Shown: positions 7,188 through 15,056 of the stretch, one piece after another
Layout of the letters: every line of letters starts with the position of its first letter
Position numbering within the stretch: the first letter of the stretch is position 1
DNA from: Patescibacteria group bacterium
Lineage (GTDB): Bacteria > Patescibacteriota > Patescibacteriia > Patescibacteriales > BS150m-G62
DNA length: 37,341 nt
Assembly (NCBI GenBank): GCA_016784175.1
Contig: JADHVC010000009.1
Location: 1 to 37,341 of the forward strand
Reading direction: 5' to 3'
Program-made: the position numbers and the translations under genes
Notes under the pieces: generated by a model
Database searches by the model: none
What the model was told of the DNA's origin: nothing
What the model saw: only the letters and a program-made list of their open reading frames with translations

Positions 7188-7715
7188 TTACGCTTTTTTT
7201 TCTTCAATTGCCTTCAAGACATTTACTAGATTTCTTATATTTCCAGCTAATACATTAACGAAACCACTAATTGGTGCGTTTATTGAGCCAACTATCTTAG
7301 CATATAACTCTTGCTTGCTTGGTAATAAGGCCAAAGCTTCAACTTCCTTTGCTCCAATATATTTACTCTCCAATATTCCTCCAATAAAACTCATCTTCTC
7401 TGGTATTTGTAACTTAAATTTAGCAACAATTTTAGCTGGTGCTACTTCATCTTCATATCCAAGCACAGCAGCCACCTGATCTTTATTTGAGCTAAAATCT
7501 ACCTCTGCTAGATTGTTATTCTTTAAAGATATATTTAAAAGCGTTTTCTTAGATACAATGTATTCTGAAGCCTCACTTCTCAACTCATTCCTTAGGGTTT
7601 CATTTTCAACTACTGTTAATTTATTAAAATTAACAAACATAATTGATTTTGCATCTTTTATCTTACTTGTTAAATTATCTATAATAACTTTTTTCTGATC
7701 TCTTGTTTTTGCCAT
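7188..7715 (-). CDS. rplJ: 50S ribosomal protein uL10
   Basis: A 175-residue protein that anchors the bL12 dimers at the base of the ribosomal stalk. The N-terminal domain (MAKTRDQKKVIIDNLTSKI) and a C-terminal helix for bL12 binding (LAGNIRNLVNVLKAIEEKK) are recognisable. I chose the ATG at 7715: the open frame extends to 7778, but the added residues are translated from the leader terminator and look unnatural. No Shine-Dalgarno. Its transcript starts inside the 3' end of ruvX and carries an attenuator leader. rplK and rplA are not upstream, unlike the usual rplKAJL order. Confidence 0.95.
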   Translation of the reverse strand: MAKTRDQKKVIIDNLTSKIKDAKSIMFVNFNKLTVVENETLRNELRSEASEYIVSKKTLLNISLKNNNLAEVDFSSNKDQVAAVLGYEDEVAPAKIVAKFKLQIPEKMSFIGGILESKYIGAKEVEALALLPSKQELYAKIVGSINAPISGFVNVLAGNIRNLVNVLKAIEEKKA

Positions 7716-7880
7716 ATTTTTTTTTATTATTATACAAAAAAAATCTGTGTCACCACAGAAAATAAACATCTCGACCAAGGGATAATATACCCCATGATAG
7801 CTTACCTCGACAGATCTTACACAATTAAAATTTGTTGTCTGTTGTCTGTGGCTCCCTATTTAATTAACTCTCAAATCCTT
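7716..7880 (-). promoter_or_regulatory. rplJ leader (L10-leader-like) with antiterminator
   Basis: About 164 nt of untranslated leader lie between the promoter and rplJ. On the - strand, CCACAGA (7846-7852) can pair with TCTGTGG (7753-7759), which is the left arm of the terminator; the two pairings exclude each other. A further hairpin centres on GGGG/CCCT near 7780-7800, flanked by GTCGAGG and CCTTGGTCG. The position matches the L10 leader by which uL10-bL12 represses its own operon. That assignment is inference; I did not match the consensus base by base. Confidence 0.55.
7736..7759 (-). terminator. attenuator terminator in the rplJ leader
   Basis: On the - strand, TCTGTG and CACAGA form a 6-bp stem with a GTGA (GNRA-type) loop, followed by eight T. 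It sits about 20 nt before the rplJ ATG, so it must be read through for rplJ-rplL expression. Confidence 0.75.
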
Positions 7881-7885
7881 ACTCT

Positions 7886-7913
7886 ATCTTATCGCATTAT
7901 TAAATTTTGTCAA
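7886..7913 (-). promoter_or_regulatory. promoter of rplJ-rplL
   Basis: Read on the - strand: perfect TTGACA (7908-7913), a 16-nt spacer and TAAGAT (7886-7891). The -35 box lies within the last codons of ruvX. Confidence 0.75.
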
Positions 7914-8268
7914 GATAGGCTTGCAATATCAACATAGCTGCTACTGAATCCTCCTTCAACTTAAGCTTTAGTGGTCGTATCAGACCAGATGCATGCTTAG
8001 TCGTCAATCGCTCATCTATTAACTCCAAAGAGACATGTTTTTTTAATCTATTACAAAAAGCATCGTATTCTTCAGTGAAAGTTGCATTTTCACCACCCAT
8101 CTTTATCGGCCTACCTAGTATTGCCTTATCTATTTGCTCCTCTTCTATAATTTTCAAAAGTTCATCAAAATTTGAAACAATACAAAATGGGGAGGCAATT
8201 TTCAACTCATCATCCCCTATTGCAATACCAATTTTAGACTTACCCCAATCTATTCCAATAAAATTCAT
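7900..8268 (-). CDS. ruvX: YqgF/RuvX family RNase H-like nuclease
   Basis: A 122-residue protein of the YqgF family (RNase H fold), described as a putative Holliday-junction resolvase and as a factor for 16S rRNA 5' processing. Family signatures are in order: GIDWGKSKIG (residues 5-14, first catalytic Asp), ILGRPIKMGG, DERLTT (acidic residues) and EDSVAAMLILQ at the end (last Asp). Slightly shorter than the ~138 residues of E. coli. It starts 10 nt after map and is last in the exchanger-adk-map-ruvX operon; its 3' end contains the rplJ promoter. Confidence 0.9.
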   Translation of the reverse strand: MNFIGIDWGKSKIGIAIGDDELKIASPFCIVSNFDELLKIIEEEQIDKAILGRPIKMGGENATFTEEYDAFCNRLKKHVSLELIDERLTTKHASGLIRPLKLKLKEDSVAAMLILQAYLDKI

Positions 8269-8278
8269 AAATTATATA

Positions 8279-9055
8279 TTACCGAGCAGTTATTATAACT
8301 ACACCTCCATCTACAACAGCTACAGTGTGCTCAAACTGGGCCGCTAGGCTTTTATCCTTTGTTACGACACTAAATCCATCCTTCAAAACATCTACCTCAA
8401 AACTACCAGCTGTTATCATTGGCTCGATTGCTAGCACCATACCCTTTTTTAGAATAATATCATCTCTTCTTGTTTGCTTATTTACAAAATTTGGTACCTG
8501 TGGATCCTCATGAACAGCATAACCAACTCCATGACCGACAAAATCTCTCACAACAGAATACCCATTCATTTCCGTATGTTCCTGAATAGCTTTACTAACA
8601 TCACTTAACTTCGCTCCAGGTTTGATTACTTCAATGCTTTTGTGCAATGAATTATTTGTGACTTTAAGTAATTTCTTAGCCTCATTAGTTATTACACCGA
8701 CTCCAACCGTAACTGCAGTATCAGTGTACAGTCCCTTATACTCCATACCAATGTCTATACCGACTATATCACCAGACTTCAATATTCTTGATGGAATAGC
8801 TGGTGCATGAACAACCTCATAGTTAATAGATGTGCATAAAGCAGTAGGAAATGGCTTACTTCCACGACTTGGTTTGTAACCCTTAAAAGACGGTCTTCCA
8901 TTCGCCGCCTTAATTAATAAACATGCAAGAGTCTCAAGCTCTAGTGTTGTAACACCAGGCTTCACCTTTCTCGCCACATCGTTTAAAATACCTCCTAGAA
9001 TAAGACCTCCTTCCCTTAATACCTCTATCTCTTTGTCTGTTTTTATACTAATCAT
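8279..9055 (-). CDS. map: methionine aminopeptidase, type I
   Basis: A 258-residue enzyme that removes the initiator Met from new proteins in the cytoplasm. All five metal ligands are visible: D101 (GIDIG), D112 (YTDTAV), H175 (VGHGVGY), E211 (AIEPMI) and E242 (FEHTVA). The substrate-site His is at about residue 83 (EVVHAPAIP), where the usual HGIP reads HAPAIP, a two-residue insertion. Length is typical of type Ia. It follows adk by 16 nt, the conserved secY-adk-map neighbourhood, although here another gene and a MITE separate secY from adk. Next in the operon is ruvX rather than the common infA. Confidence 0.95.
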   Translation of the reverse strand: MISIKTDKEIEVLREGGLILGGILNDVARKVKPGVTTLELETLACLLIKAANGRPSFKGYKPSRGSKPFPTALCTSINYEVVHAPAIPSRILKSGDIVGIDIGMEYKGLYTDTAVTVGVGVITNEAKKLLKVTNNSLHKSIEVIKPGAKLSDVSKAIQEHTEMNGYSVVRDFVGHGVGYAVHEDPQVPNFVNKQTRRDDIILKKGMVLAIEPMITAGSFEVDVLKDGFSVVTKDKSLAAQFEHTVAVVDGGVVIITAR

Positions 9056-9071
9056 ACAATCACACTTTAAT

Positions 9072-9740
9072 TCACTTTATAATCTTTAAATCTCTTAATT
9101 CATTTTCTATATCAGCACTTACCACCTTAATATCCTGCTCCCCATTAATCTCAATTAAAATATTCTTTTTTTTCCAATAACTCATAATTGGACCAAACTC
9201 AGTCTGAAATATTTTTATTCTCTCACTTATCACTCTACTGTTATCATCAGCTCTTGTAAATAATTTCTTTTCGCAACTGTCACATACGCCAGTCTTCTTT
9301 GGAGCATTAAATTCAATATGATAAGTCGATCCACACTCGCATGAACGCCTACCCCCCAAACGCCGCTTAATCTCTTGAGAGTCAATTCTCACATATATCG
9401 CATAAATTTTATCGTCCTTACTTGAAATTTTCTTTAACCTATTATCAAGCAATGTTAGCTGATTTTGATTTCTCGGAAAACCGTCAAAGATAATTTTTTC
9501 ATTTGCACCAATCTTTTTTAATTCTTTATCAATAATTAACTCCACAATTTCATCTGGAACTAACTCACCTTTATCTAGGTGTAGCTTGATAAGATTTGCG
9601 ATTTCAGAACGCTTCTTTCTCTCTTCTCTCAAGAGCTTACCTATTGAAATAATCTTAAAGCTAGCCTTTTTCATTAATAGCTCAATTTGCGTTCCCTTAC
9701 CAGACGCAGGTGGTCCGAAAAAAAATATAAATGTTTTCAT
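9072..9740 (-). CDS. adk: adenylate kinase (zinc LID type)
   Basis: A 222-residue enzyme catalysing ATP + AMP to 2 ADP. The P-loop GPPASGKGT is at residues 9-17, the AMP-site motif DGFPRNQNQ at about 89-97, and the LID arginines at GRR (130-132). The LID has a zinc-knuckle with four Cys, C134, C136, C153 and C156. The first pair is CxC where the family usually has CxxC, a one-residue deletion. It overlaps the preceding exchanger gene through TAATG, so translation is likely coupled. Same operon as map and ruvX. Confidence 0.94.
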   Translation of the reverse strand: MKTFIFFFGPPASGKGTQIELLMKKASFKIISIGKLLREERKKRSEIANLIKLHLDKGELVPDEIVELIIDKELKKIGANEKIIFDGFPRNQNQLTLLDNRLKKISSKDDKIYAIYVRIDSQEIKRRLGGRRSCECGSTYHIEFNAPKKTGVCDSCEKKLFTRADDNSRVISERIKIFQTEFGPIMSYWKKKNILIEINGEQDIKVVSADIENELRDLKIIK

Positions 9741-10705
9741 TATCCTCTATAAGTTATGTGAATTAAATAAAAAATATAAATTAATATAAGAATCATCCCT
9801 TCAAACTTTGAAAGCACATTCTTTTTCCCAGTATAAATAAGTAAAAGCAACAATATAGTCACCGCAAAAAGCAAAATTATGTCTACATTAAGTAATGGAT
9901 CAAACTCAATCGGATGAATAACTGCACTAAGTCCAAGTACCCAAAGAATATTAAATATATTTGACCCAATAACATTTCCAATTGCCATGTCAGTCTTGCC
10001 CTTATATGCAGCCACAGCGGAAGTCGCCAGCTCTGGCAAACTTGTACCCAGCGCAACTATCGATAAACCAATTAGCGCCTCTGAAAGTCCAAAGATTTTA
10101 GCGAACTCAACGCCACCATCTACAATCAATTTTCCACCAACACCTAAACCTACCAACCCTAAAACAACCATTAGCGTGGAAATTAAACCACTTTTCTCGT
10201 GTACACCATCAGCACTAAACTTCTCTATTGTGCCAATCCTACTAATTCCAAATGTGTAATACATAAAAATCACAAAGAATAGTATTAAGATTGTACCATC
10301 AATTCTAGTTAAACTATTTGGAAAAGAGTGGTCGATAATAAGATCATTGAGTAATAAACTGACTGCAAAAATAGCTAATAACGAGAAAGGAATCTCTTTG
10401 TGAACTGTGTTTTTACTTACAGTAAGTGGGCTAATCAGTGCCACAACCCCCAGAATTAAAAGAGTGTTTGACAAGTTCGAGCCGATAATGTTCCCGAGAG
10501 CTAACCCCTCACTCCCCATAAAACTAGCAAAAGTACTAACAATCAACTCTGGGGCCGATGTACCAAACGCAACTACCGTTAAACCAATAACATAAAAAGA
10601 TACATTAAATTTTCTAGCAACTGATGATGCTCCCTCAACCAAAAAATCTGCCCCCTTAATAACAAGAAACAGACCCAAGATAAATAGAGTAACTGTTAAA
10701 AACAT
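9740..10705 (-). CDS. Na+/Ca2+ exchanger family membrane protein (YrbG/CaxA-like), copy 2
   Basis: A 321-residue CaCA-superfamily antiporter with the two alpha-repeats FGTSAPEL...GNIIGSNLSNTLLILG and ALGTSLPELATS...GNVIGSNIFNILWVLG, and about ten membrane segments. It is a divergent paralogue of the gene at 1017, with a shorter central loop. It leads the operon with adk, map and ruvX; its stop overlaps the adk start (TAATG). An exchanger between secY and adk is an unusual insertion into a conserved neighbourhood, and the MITE at 10737-10925 lies directly upstream. No clear promoter could be picked out; it may lie in or next to the MITE. Confidence 0.9.
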   Translation of the reverse strand: MFLTVTLFILGLFLVIKGADFLVEGASSVARKFNVSFYVIGLTVVAFGTSAPELIVSTFASFMGSEGLALGNIIGSNLSNTLLILGVVALISPLTVSKNTVHKEIPFSLLAIFAVSLLLNDLIIDHSFPNSLTRIDGTILILFFVIFMYYTFGISRIGTIEKFSADGVHEKSGLISTLMVVLGLVGLGVGGKLIVDGGVEFAKIFGLSEALIGLSIVALGTSLPELATSAVAAYKGKTDMAIGNVIGSNIFNILWVLGLSAVIHPIEFDPLLNVDIILLFAVTILLLLLIYTGKKNVLSKFEGMILILIYIFYLIHITYRG

Positions 10706-10728
10706 ATTTTATTACTTAAATACAATTA

Positions 10729-10736
10729 AACTTCCA
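10729..10736 (+). repeat. left target-site duplication of the MITE
   Basis: AACTTCCA abuts the left end of the palindrome and recurs exactly at 10926-10933 on the other side. Confidence 0.7.
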
Positions 10737-10925
10737 GCAACTGCTCACTATGTCTGCATTATTTTTGAGCACATATAGAATATGTAGTAATTTTTAGCAG
10801 AATTTAACTTAAAAAATTTTATATTTGAGTGAAGCGAGTTTAAAATTTTTGTTAAATTGTGCGTAAAAAATTGCCCAATATTCCATCCTATGCGAAAAAG
10901 TGATGCAGACATAGCGAGCAGTTAC
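10737..10925. mobile_element. MITE: 189-bp palindromic element with 8-bp target duplication
   Basis: The element has near-perfect inverted ends: the left end begins GCAACTGCTCACTATG and the reverse complement of the right end begins GTAACTGCTCGCTATG, with identity continuing through TCTGCAT (2 mismatches in 23). Pairing continues imperfectly to the centre near 10832-10838 (motif GAGTGAAGCGAG). It is flanked exactly by the direct repeat AACTTCCA (10729-10736 and 10926-10933). It has no coding capacity. Ends of the GTAA type with 8-bp duplications are described for the IS66 family, so an IS66-type transposase may have moved it; that link is tentative. Confidence 0.75.
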
Positions 10926-10933
10926 AACTTCCA
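10926..10933 (+). repeat. right target-site duplication of the MITE
   Basis: AACTTCCA abuts the right end of the palindrome, matching 10729-10736. Confidence 0.7.
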
Positions 10934-10972
10934 CAAATTACTTGTTTATCATAACAAACATTAATTAAAAAT

Positions 10973-10998
10973 AAAAGCCCCTTTAACAAGGAGCTTTT
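10973..10998 (-). terminator. terminator of the ribosomal-protein/secY operon
   Basis: A 9-bp stem with one G-T wobble (AAAAGCCCC 10973-10981 with GGAGCTTTT 10990-10998) is followed on the - strand by ATTTTTAATT. It lies about 20 nt after the secY stop and closes the operon that begins at rpsL. Confidence 0.8.
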
Positions 10999-11018
10999 AT
11001 AACCATATGTACAAGAAA

Positions 11019-12296
11019 CTATTTTATATTATCATACTCTCTCATTGTAAGTTGAGCTTCAATCTGCTTCACAATATCAATAACGACTGATACAACAATC
11101 AACAAGCTAGTTCCACCAATAACCAAGAATTGTGCCCCTGAGAAATATCTAACAATCAAAGGCATCACTGCAATAAAAGATAAAAACAAAGCACCTACTA
11201 AAACCACACGATGAGATATGCGTGATAAATATTCTGATGTCTCGTTACCAGGTCTTATTCCAGGAATAAAACCGCCTTGCTTCTGTAAATTCTCCGCAAT
11301 TCTATCTGGATGAAAAACAACTTCTGTGTAAAAGAATGTAAACCCAAACACTAACACAAAATATACAACACCATAAAACAAATCTTTTTGAAATAGTTCA
11401 ATTACCCATTGTGCAACACTTGCAACCCATGGCGTTTGAGCATTAATAAAGAACTGAGCAATCATGGAAGGGAATATAATAATTGAGATTGCAAAAATAA
11501 TAGGTATCACACCAGCCATATTAACCCTTAGCGGTAAGTGTGTATTTTCTCCACCATAAGTTCTACCAGCTCTAACCTGCCTAGCATATTGCACTGGAAT
11601 ATTCCTTTGCCCCTCAGTCACATATATAACGCCTGCAATAGTAGCAACAGCAAGTGCTAAAAAACCAACAATAGTAAATAATTTTGATGGATCGTATGTT
11701 GCGATTGTCTGTTGAATAACCTGAGGTAGCGAAGATATAATACCAGCAAATATCAAAATAGATATACCATTTCCAATCTTTTTCTCAGTAATTAATTCTC
11801 CTAACCACATCAAAAATACAGTACCAGCAGTAATAGTAACTATCATTACAAACATATCAAACGCACCTATATCACCCAAAATATCATATTGAGATTTTTG
11901 TAAAATTGTAATCATCCCAAAGGCCTGAATAGCCGCAAATGGAACCGTAGCCCATCGAGTCCAAGTATTAATCTTTTGTCTTCCCTGCTCTTCTTTTTGC
12001 ATCTCTTCCATCTTCGGAACAATCATACCTAAAAGCTGAAAAATAATTGAACTAGTAATATAAGGAGCGATTCCCATCATTACGATAGAAAAATTCTCCA
12101 TAACACCACCAGAAAACATATTTAAAAGACCAAGAACCTGATTAGACCCAAAAAACTCTCTCAAATTAGCTGTATTAACGCCAGGAATTGGCACGTGAGC
12201 TGCAAAACGAAATATAACCAATATCCCCAAAACAAACAAAATATTATTTCTTAACTCTTTAATATTTATTATTTGTTGTAACTTATTTACTATCAT
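11019..12296 (-). CDS. secY: preprotein translocase subunit SecY
   Basis: The 425-residue pore subunit of the Sec translocon in the cytoplasmic membrane. The ten membrane helices, the plug region (MFSGGVMENFSIVMMGI), the cytoplasmic loop before helix 7 (VTEGQRNIPVQYARQ) and the conserved PGIRPG region near helix 9 are all recognisable. I chose the ATG at 12296; an in-frame TTG at 12311 would add five residues. It follows rplO with about 100 nt between and is the last gene of the operon. The usual downstream partners adk and map are present but separated by a terminator, the MITE and an exchanger gene. Confidence 0.96.
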   Translation of the reverse strand: MIVNKLQQIINIKELRNNILFVLGILVIFRFAAHVPIPGVNTANLREFFGSNQVLGLLNMFSGGVMENFSIVMMGIAPYITSSIIFQLLGMIVPKMEEMQKEEQGRQKINTWTRWATVPFAAIQAFGMITILQKSQYDILGDIGAFDMFVMIVTITAGTVFLMWLGELITEKKIGNGISILIFAGIISSLPQVIQQTIATYDPSKLFTIVGFLALAVATIAGVIYVTEGQRNIPVQYARQVRAGRTYGGENTHLPLRVNMAGVIPIIFAISIIIFPSMIAQFFINAQTPWVASVAQWVIELFQKDLFYGVVYFVLVFGFTFFYTEVVFHPDRIAENLQKQGGFIPGIRPGNETSEYLSRISHRVVLVGALFLSFIAVMPLIVRYFSGAQFLVIGGTSLLIVVSVVIDIVKQIEAQLTMREYDNIK

Positions 12297-12400
12297 TATC
12301 TTGTTTTTCAATGCTTATAAAAAAACTCTTACAAATTAACAATCATTTGTACAAGGTAAATTAAAAACAATGCAAAAATATAATATACTTATAAAATACT

Positions 12401-12820
12401 CTAAAGAACTACCTTAAACAATTCAGCAGCACCAGAACTAACTGCTACACCTTTTAATTGGATATTCTTAAGCTCCAATTTACCATTTAAGATAATCTTA
12501 ATATTCTTATTATTGCCTACTAAACCAAAACTTTTCAATTTCTTAGGATCCACAATATCACCATCTTTAAAAAATTTATTTAGATCTCCAGTATAAACAA
12601 TTTGATTTGAAGACACCCTATTAAAACCTCTCTTTTTAGGCACACTAAAAAGAATAGATTTTAAACCCAGGCGTTTTAAATTACTAACACCAGCTCTTGA
12701 TCGTTGTCCCTTTTGGCCTTTTCCACTGTAAGTACCTTTACCACTAGCATTTCCACGACCTACACGCTTAGACGTATGTTGAGATTTCTTATTTACTTTT
12801 ATGTTATTTAATGATTTCAT
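12401..12820 (-). CDS. rplO: 50S ribosomal protein uL15
   Basis: A 139-residue large-subunit protein. The Gly/Lys/Arg-rich N-terminal arm (RVGRGNASGKGTYSGKGQKG) that threads into 23S rRNA and the globular end (LELKNIQLKGVAVS) are typical. E. coli has 144 residues. It follows rpsE after only 20 nt, with no room for rpmD (uL30), which sits here in most other bacteria. Confidence 0.95.
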   Translation of the reverse strand: MKSLNNIKVNKKSQHTSKRVGRGNASGKGTYSGKGQKGQRSRAGVSNLKRLGLKSILFSVPKKRGFNRVSSNQIVYTGDLNKFFKDGDIVDPKKLKSFGLVGNNKNIKIILNGKLELKNIQLKGVAVSSGAAELFKVVL

Positions 12821-12840
12821 TTTTTAAGTAGAATTAAATT

Positions 12841-13422
12841 CTATTTTTTCAAACTTCTTAATGCTTCAAGTGTGCATTTTGCATTACTTGCTTTATTATT
12901 CGTACCGATTATTTTACTTGTTATATCTCGGATTCCTGCTAATTCAAGAACAACTTTTACTACACCTCCAGCAACAACTCCATGACCAGGTTTAGCTGGC
13001 TTTAATAAAATTTTTGCTGCCCCTTGCTTTCGCAAAATAGAATAAGGAATAGTTTTTTCAACCATAGCCACATTAACAATATCTTTCTTTGCTTGATTTA
13101 CAGCCTTTGTAATTGCCTTTTGAACATCAGCACCTTTTGCCATCCCAATACCAACTGAGCCCTTACCATCTCCAATCGCAATACACGCTCTAAAACTCAT
13201 TCTCTTTCCACCACCCATCACACGAGTTACCCTAGCTAAATCTACCACCTTCTGTTCAAATTCATCTTTTGCAACTGGCTTTCTTGCGAAACGCTTTTTG
13301 TCTTCCAGCTTATTACCATAAACACTTCTCCCACCTTGAGATCGTGGTACTTGCACTTGGTCAGCATTGTCAACATTTACATCAGCTTCAGGTTTTAAAT
13401 TTTTTGTATTTGCTTCTGTCAT
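12841..13422 (-). CDS. rpsE: 30S ribosomal protein uS5
   Basis: A 193-residue small-subunit protein involved in decoding fidelity and mRNA unwinding. The double-stranded-RNA-binding-like half (RVTRVMGGGKRMSFRACIAIGDG) and the C-terminal half (KPAKPGHGVVAGGVVKVVLELAGI) match the family. About 50 residues of polar, variable sequence precede the conserved core, more than in E. coli (167 residues in total). Confidence 0.95.
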   Translation of the reverse strand: MTEANTKNLKPEADVNVDNADQVQVPRSQGGRSVYGNKLEDKKRFARKPVAKDEFEQKVVDLARVTRVMGGGKRMSFRACIAIGDGKGSVGIGMAKGADVQKAITKAVNQAKKDIVNVAMVEKTIPYSILRKQGAAKILLKPAKPGHGVVAGGVVKVVLELAGIRDITSKIIGTNNKASNAKCTLEALRSLKK

Positions 13423-13444
13423 AAATTATTTTAAAATTTTAAAC

Positions 13445-13798
13445 TTATAAAACTAATCCTGCCTCTCTTGCACCTTCAGCAACTGCCTTTACTCTTCCAT
13501 GGTATCTATCACCACCTCTATCAAAAACCACTTTAGTTATTTCCTTAGCTACAGCTTGTTTCGCAATCTCTTTACCAACTTCAAAGCAAATTTCCGTCTT
13601 AGTTCCAACTTTATTAATTTTTTTAGTAGTCATTCCAAATATCGTAACACCTTTTTCATCATCAATTAGTTGCGCGTAAAGTCCTTTATTTGATTTTGAC
13701 ACCCTTAATCTTGGAACAGTTACTGTTCCACTAATACGTGCTCTAATTCTATACTTTCTTCTATTTTTTTTCTCTAATTTTTCTTTTTGCTTATTCAT
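13445..13798 (-). CDS. rplR: 50S ribosomal protein uL18
   Basis: A 117-residue, 5S-rRNA-binding protein, the same length as in E. coli. The basic N-terminus (KKNRRKYRIRARISGT), the core motif PRLRVSKSNKGLYAQLID and the C-terminal VVFDRGGDRYHGRVKAVAEG are diagnostic. It lies between rplF and rpsE in the conserved order. Confidence 0.95.
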   Translation of the reverse strand: MNKQKEKLEKKNRRKYRIRARISGTVTVPRLRVSKSNKGLYAQLIDDEKGVTIFGMTTKKINKVGTKTEICFEVGKEIAKQAVAKEITKVVFDRGGDRYHGRVKAVAEGAREAGLVL

Positions 13799-13867
13799 AT
13801 TTTTAATAACTATATTGTAGAATAATTCATCATTAAATTGTAAATAATATTAACTAAAATAAATTAT

Positions 13868-14410
13868 TTATTCACCCTTTCCAGCCTTCTTTCCAACCTT
13901 CCTAATAATCACTTCTTCAATATATTTTATACCCTTACCTTTGTATGGCTCAGGCTTTCTGACTCTTCTAATTTGAGCTGCTGTTTCACCAATAGCCTGT
14001 TTATCGATACCTTCTAGTGTAATAATTTTGCCTTCAACGATAACAGTAATACCTTCTGGCATCTCTTTAATAACAGGATGTGAGTACCCAACATTTAAAG
14101 TTAACACATTGTTAACCGCATTAGCCTTATAACCAACACCATTAACCTCAAGTTTTCTTACAAAACCTTGGTTCACACCAACAACCATATTATTAGTTAA
14201 AGTTCTCATTAGTCCCCACATGGCGCCAACTCTCTTGTCTGCACTTGCCTCCTTAACCAATATTTTACCTTCTTCAATTTCTATCTTTATATAATTCACT
14301 ATCTTTTGTTTAAGCTCCCCTTTAGGTCCTTTCACAACTAAAACACCACCTACTATTTTTGCTTCGGTATCTTTTGGTAATTCGATTGGTAATTTTCCTA
14401 TTCTAGACAT
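13868..14410 (-). CDS. rplF: 50S ribosomal protein uL6
   Basis: A 180-residue protein near the factor-binding site of the large subunit. Signatures are MSRIGKLPIELP at the start and the second-domain motif RKPEPYKGKGIKYIEE near the end. Length is close to E. coli (177). It starts 12 nt after rpsH. Confidence 0.96.
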   Translation of the reverse strand: MSRIGKLPIELPKDTEAKIVGGVLVVKGPKGELKQKIVNYIKIEIEEGKILVKEASADKRVGAMWGLMRTLTNNMVVGVNQGFVRKLEVNGVGYKANAVNNVLTLNVGYSHPVIKEMPEGITVIVEGKIITLEGIDKQAIGETAAQIRRVRKPEPYKGKGIKYIEEVIIRKVGKKAGKGE

Positions 14411-14422
14411 TTTATTTTTTTA

Positions 14423-14833
14423 TTAGTAAATTTCACAAATAACTTCTCCGCCTAATTTATTTCTCCTTGCCTCTTTGTTTGTTATAATTCCAAGTTCTGT
14501 TGACATTATCGCTATCCCTCTTCCATTTAACACAACCGGTACTCTTTGTTTTGTAACGTATTTTCTTAACCCAGGCTTACTTACTCTCTTTAGGGCCATA
14601 ATAAAAGGTTTATCATCAACATACTTAAGAAGTACCTTTAACCTCGCAAACCTAGATTCGTCCTTCGCTTCTGGGTCAGCCTCTAATACTTCTACTTTTT
14701 GAATATACCTCTCACGCAACATAACTTCAAGAAGTTTCTTCTTAACATCACTCATAGGAATAATTACCTCTTTCTTATTCACTAAAGAAGCATTCCTTAT
14801 ACGCGTTAACATGTCTGCAATTGGATCTGTCAT
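14423..14833 (-). CDS. rpsH: 30S ribosomal protein uS8
   Basis: A 136-residue protein that binds the central domain of 16S rRNA. Typical motifs: TDPIADMLTRIRNA at the start, then VSKPGLRKYV and GIAIMSTELGIITNKEARR near the end. It starts 4 nt after the rpsN stop, so the two are probably coupled. Confidence 0.96.
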   Translation of the reverse strand: MTDPIADMLTRIRNASLVNKKEVIIPMSDVKKKLLEVMLRERYIQKVEVLEADPEAKDESRFARLKVLLKYVDDKPFIMALKRVSKPGLRKYVTKQRVPVVLNGRGIAIMSTELGIITNKEARRNKLGGEVICEIY

Positions 14834-14837
14834 AATT

Positions 14838-15023
14838 TTACCACGATGACTTAGTTATACCTGGGATATTGCCACTATTGGCTAATTCCCTAAAACATAT
14901 ACGACACAAACCAAAATCCCTCATGAATCCACGATTTTTACCACACCTAAAACAACGTCTTACAATTCTTGTTGAGTACTTTGGTTTTTTCTTTGATTTT
15001 GCTATTAATGCTTTTCTAGCCAC
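14838..15023 (-). CDS. rpsN: 30S ribosomal protein uS14, zinc-binding type
   Basis: A 61-residue, short S14 of the zinc (C+) type, in the head of the small subunit. The four ligands are in RCFRCGKNRGF and GLCRICFRELA, and the end GNIPGITKSSW is typical. The longer zinc-free form of E. coli (101 residues) is not seen here. Confidence 0.96.
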   Translation of the reverse strand: MARKALIAKSKKKPKYSTRIVRRCFRCGKNRGFMRDFGLCRICFRELANSGNIPGITKSSW

Positions 15024-15056
15024 CTTGTTTACAATTTTAGTTAATTATCTTATATA

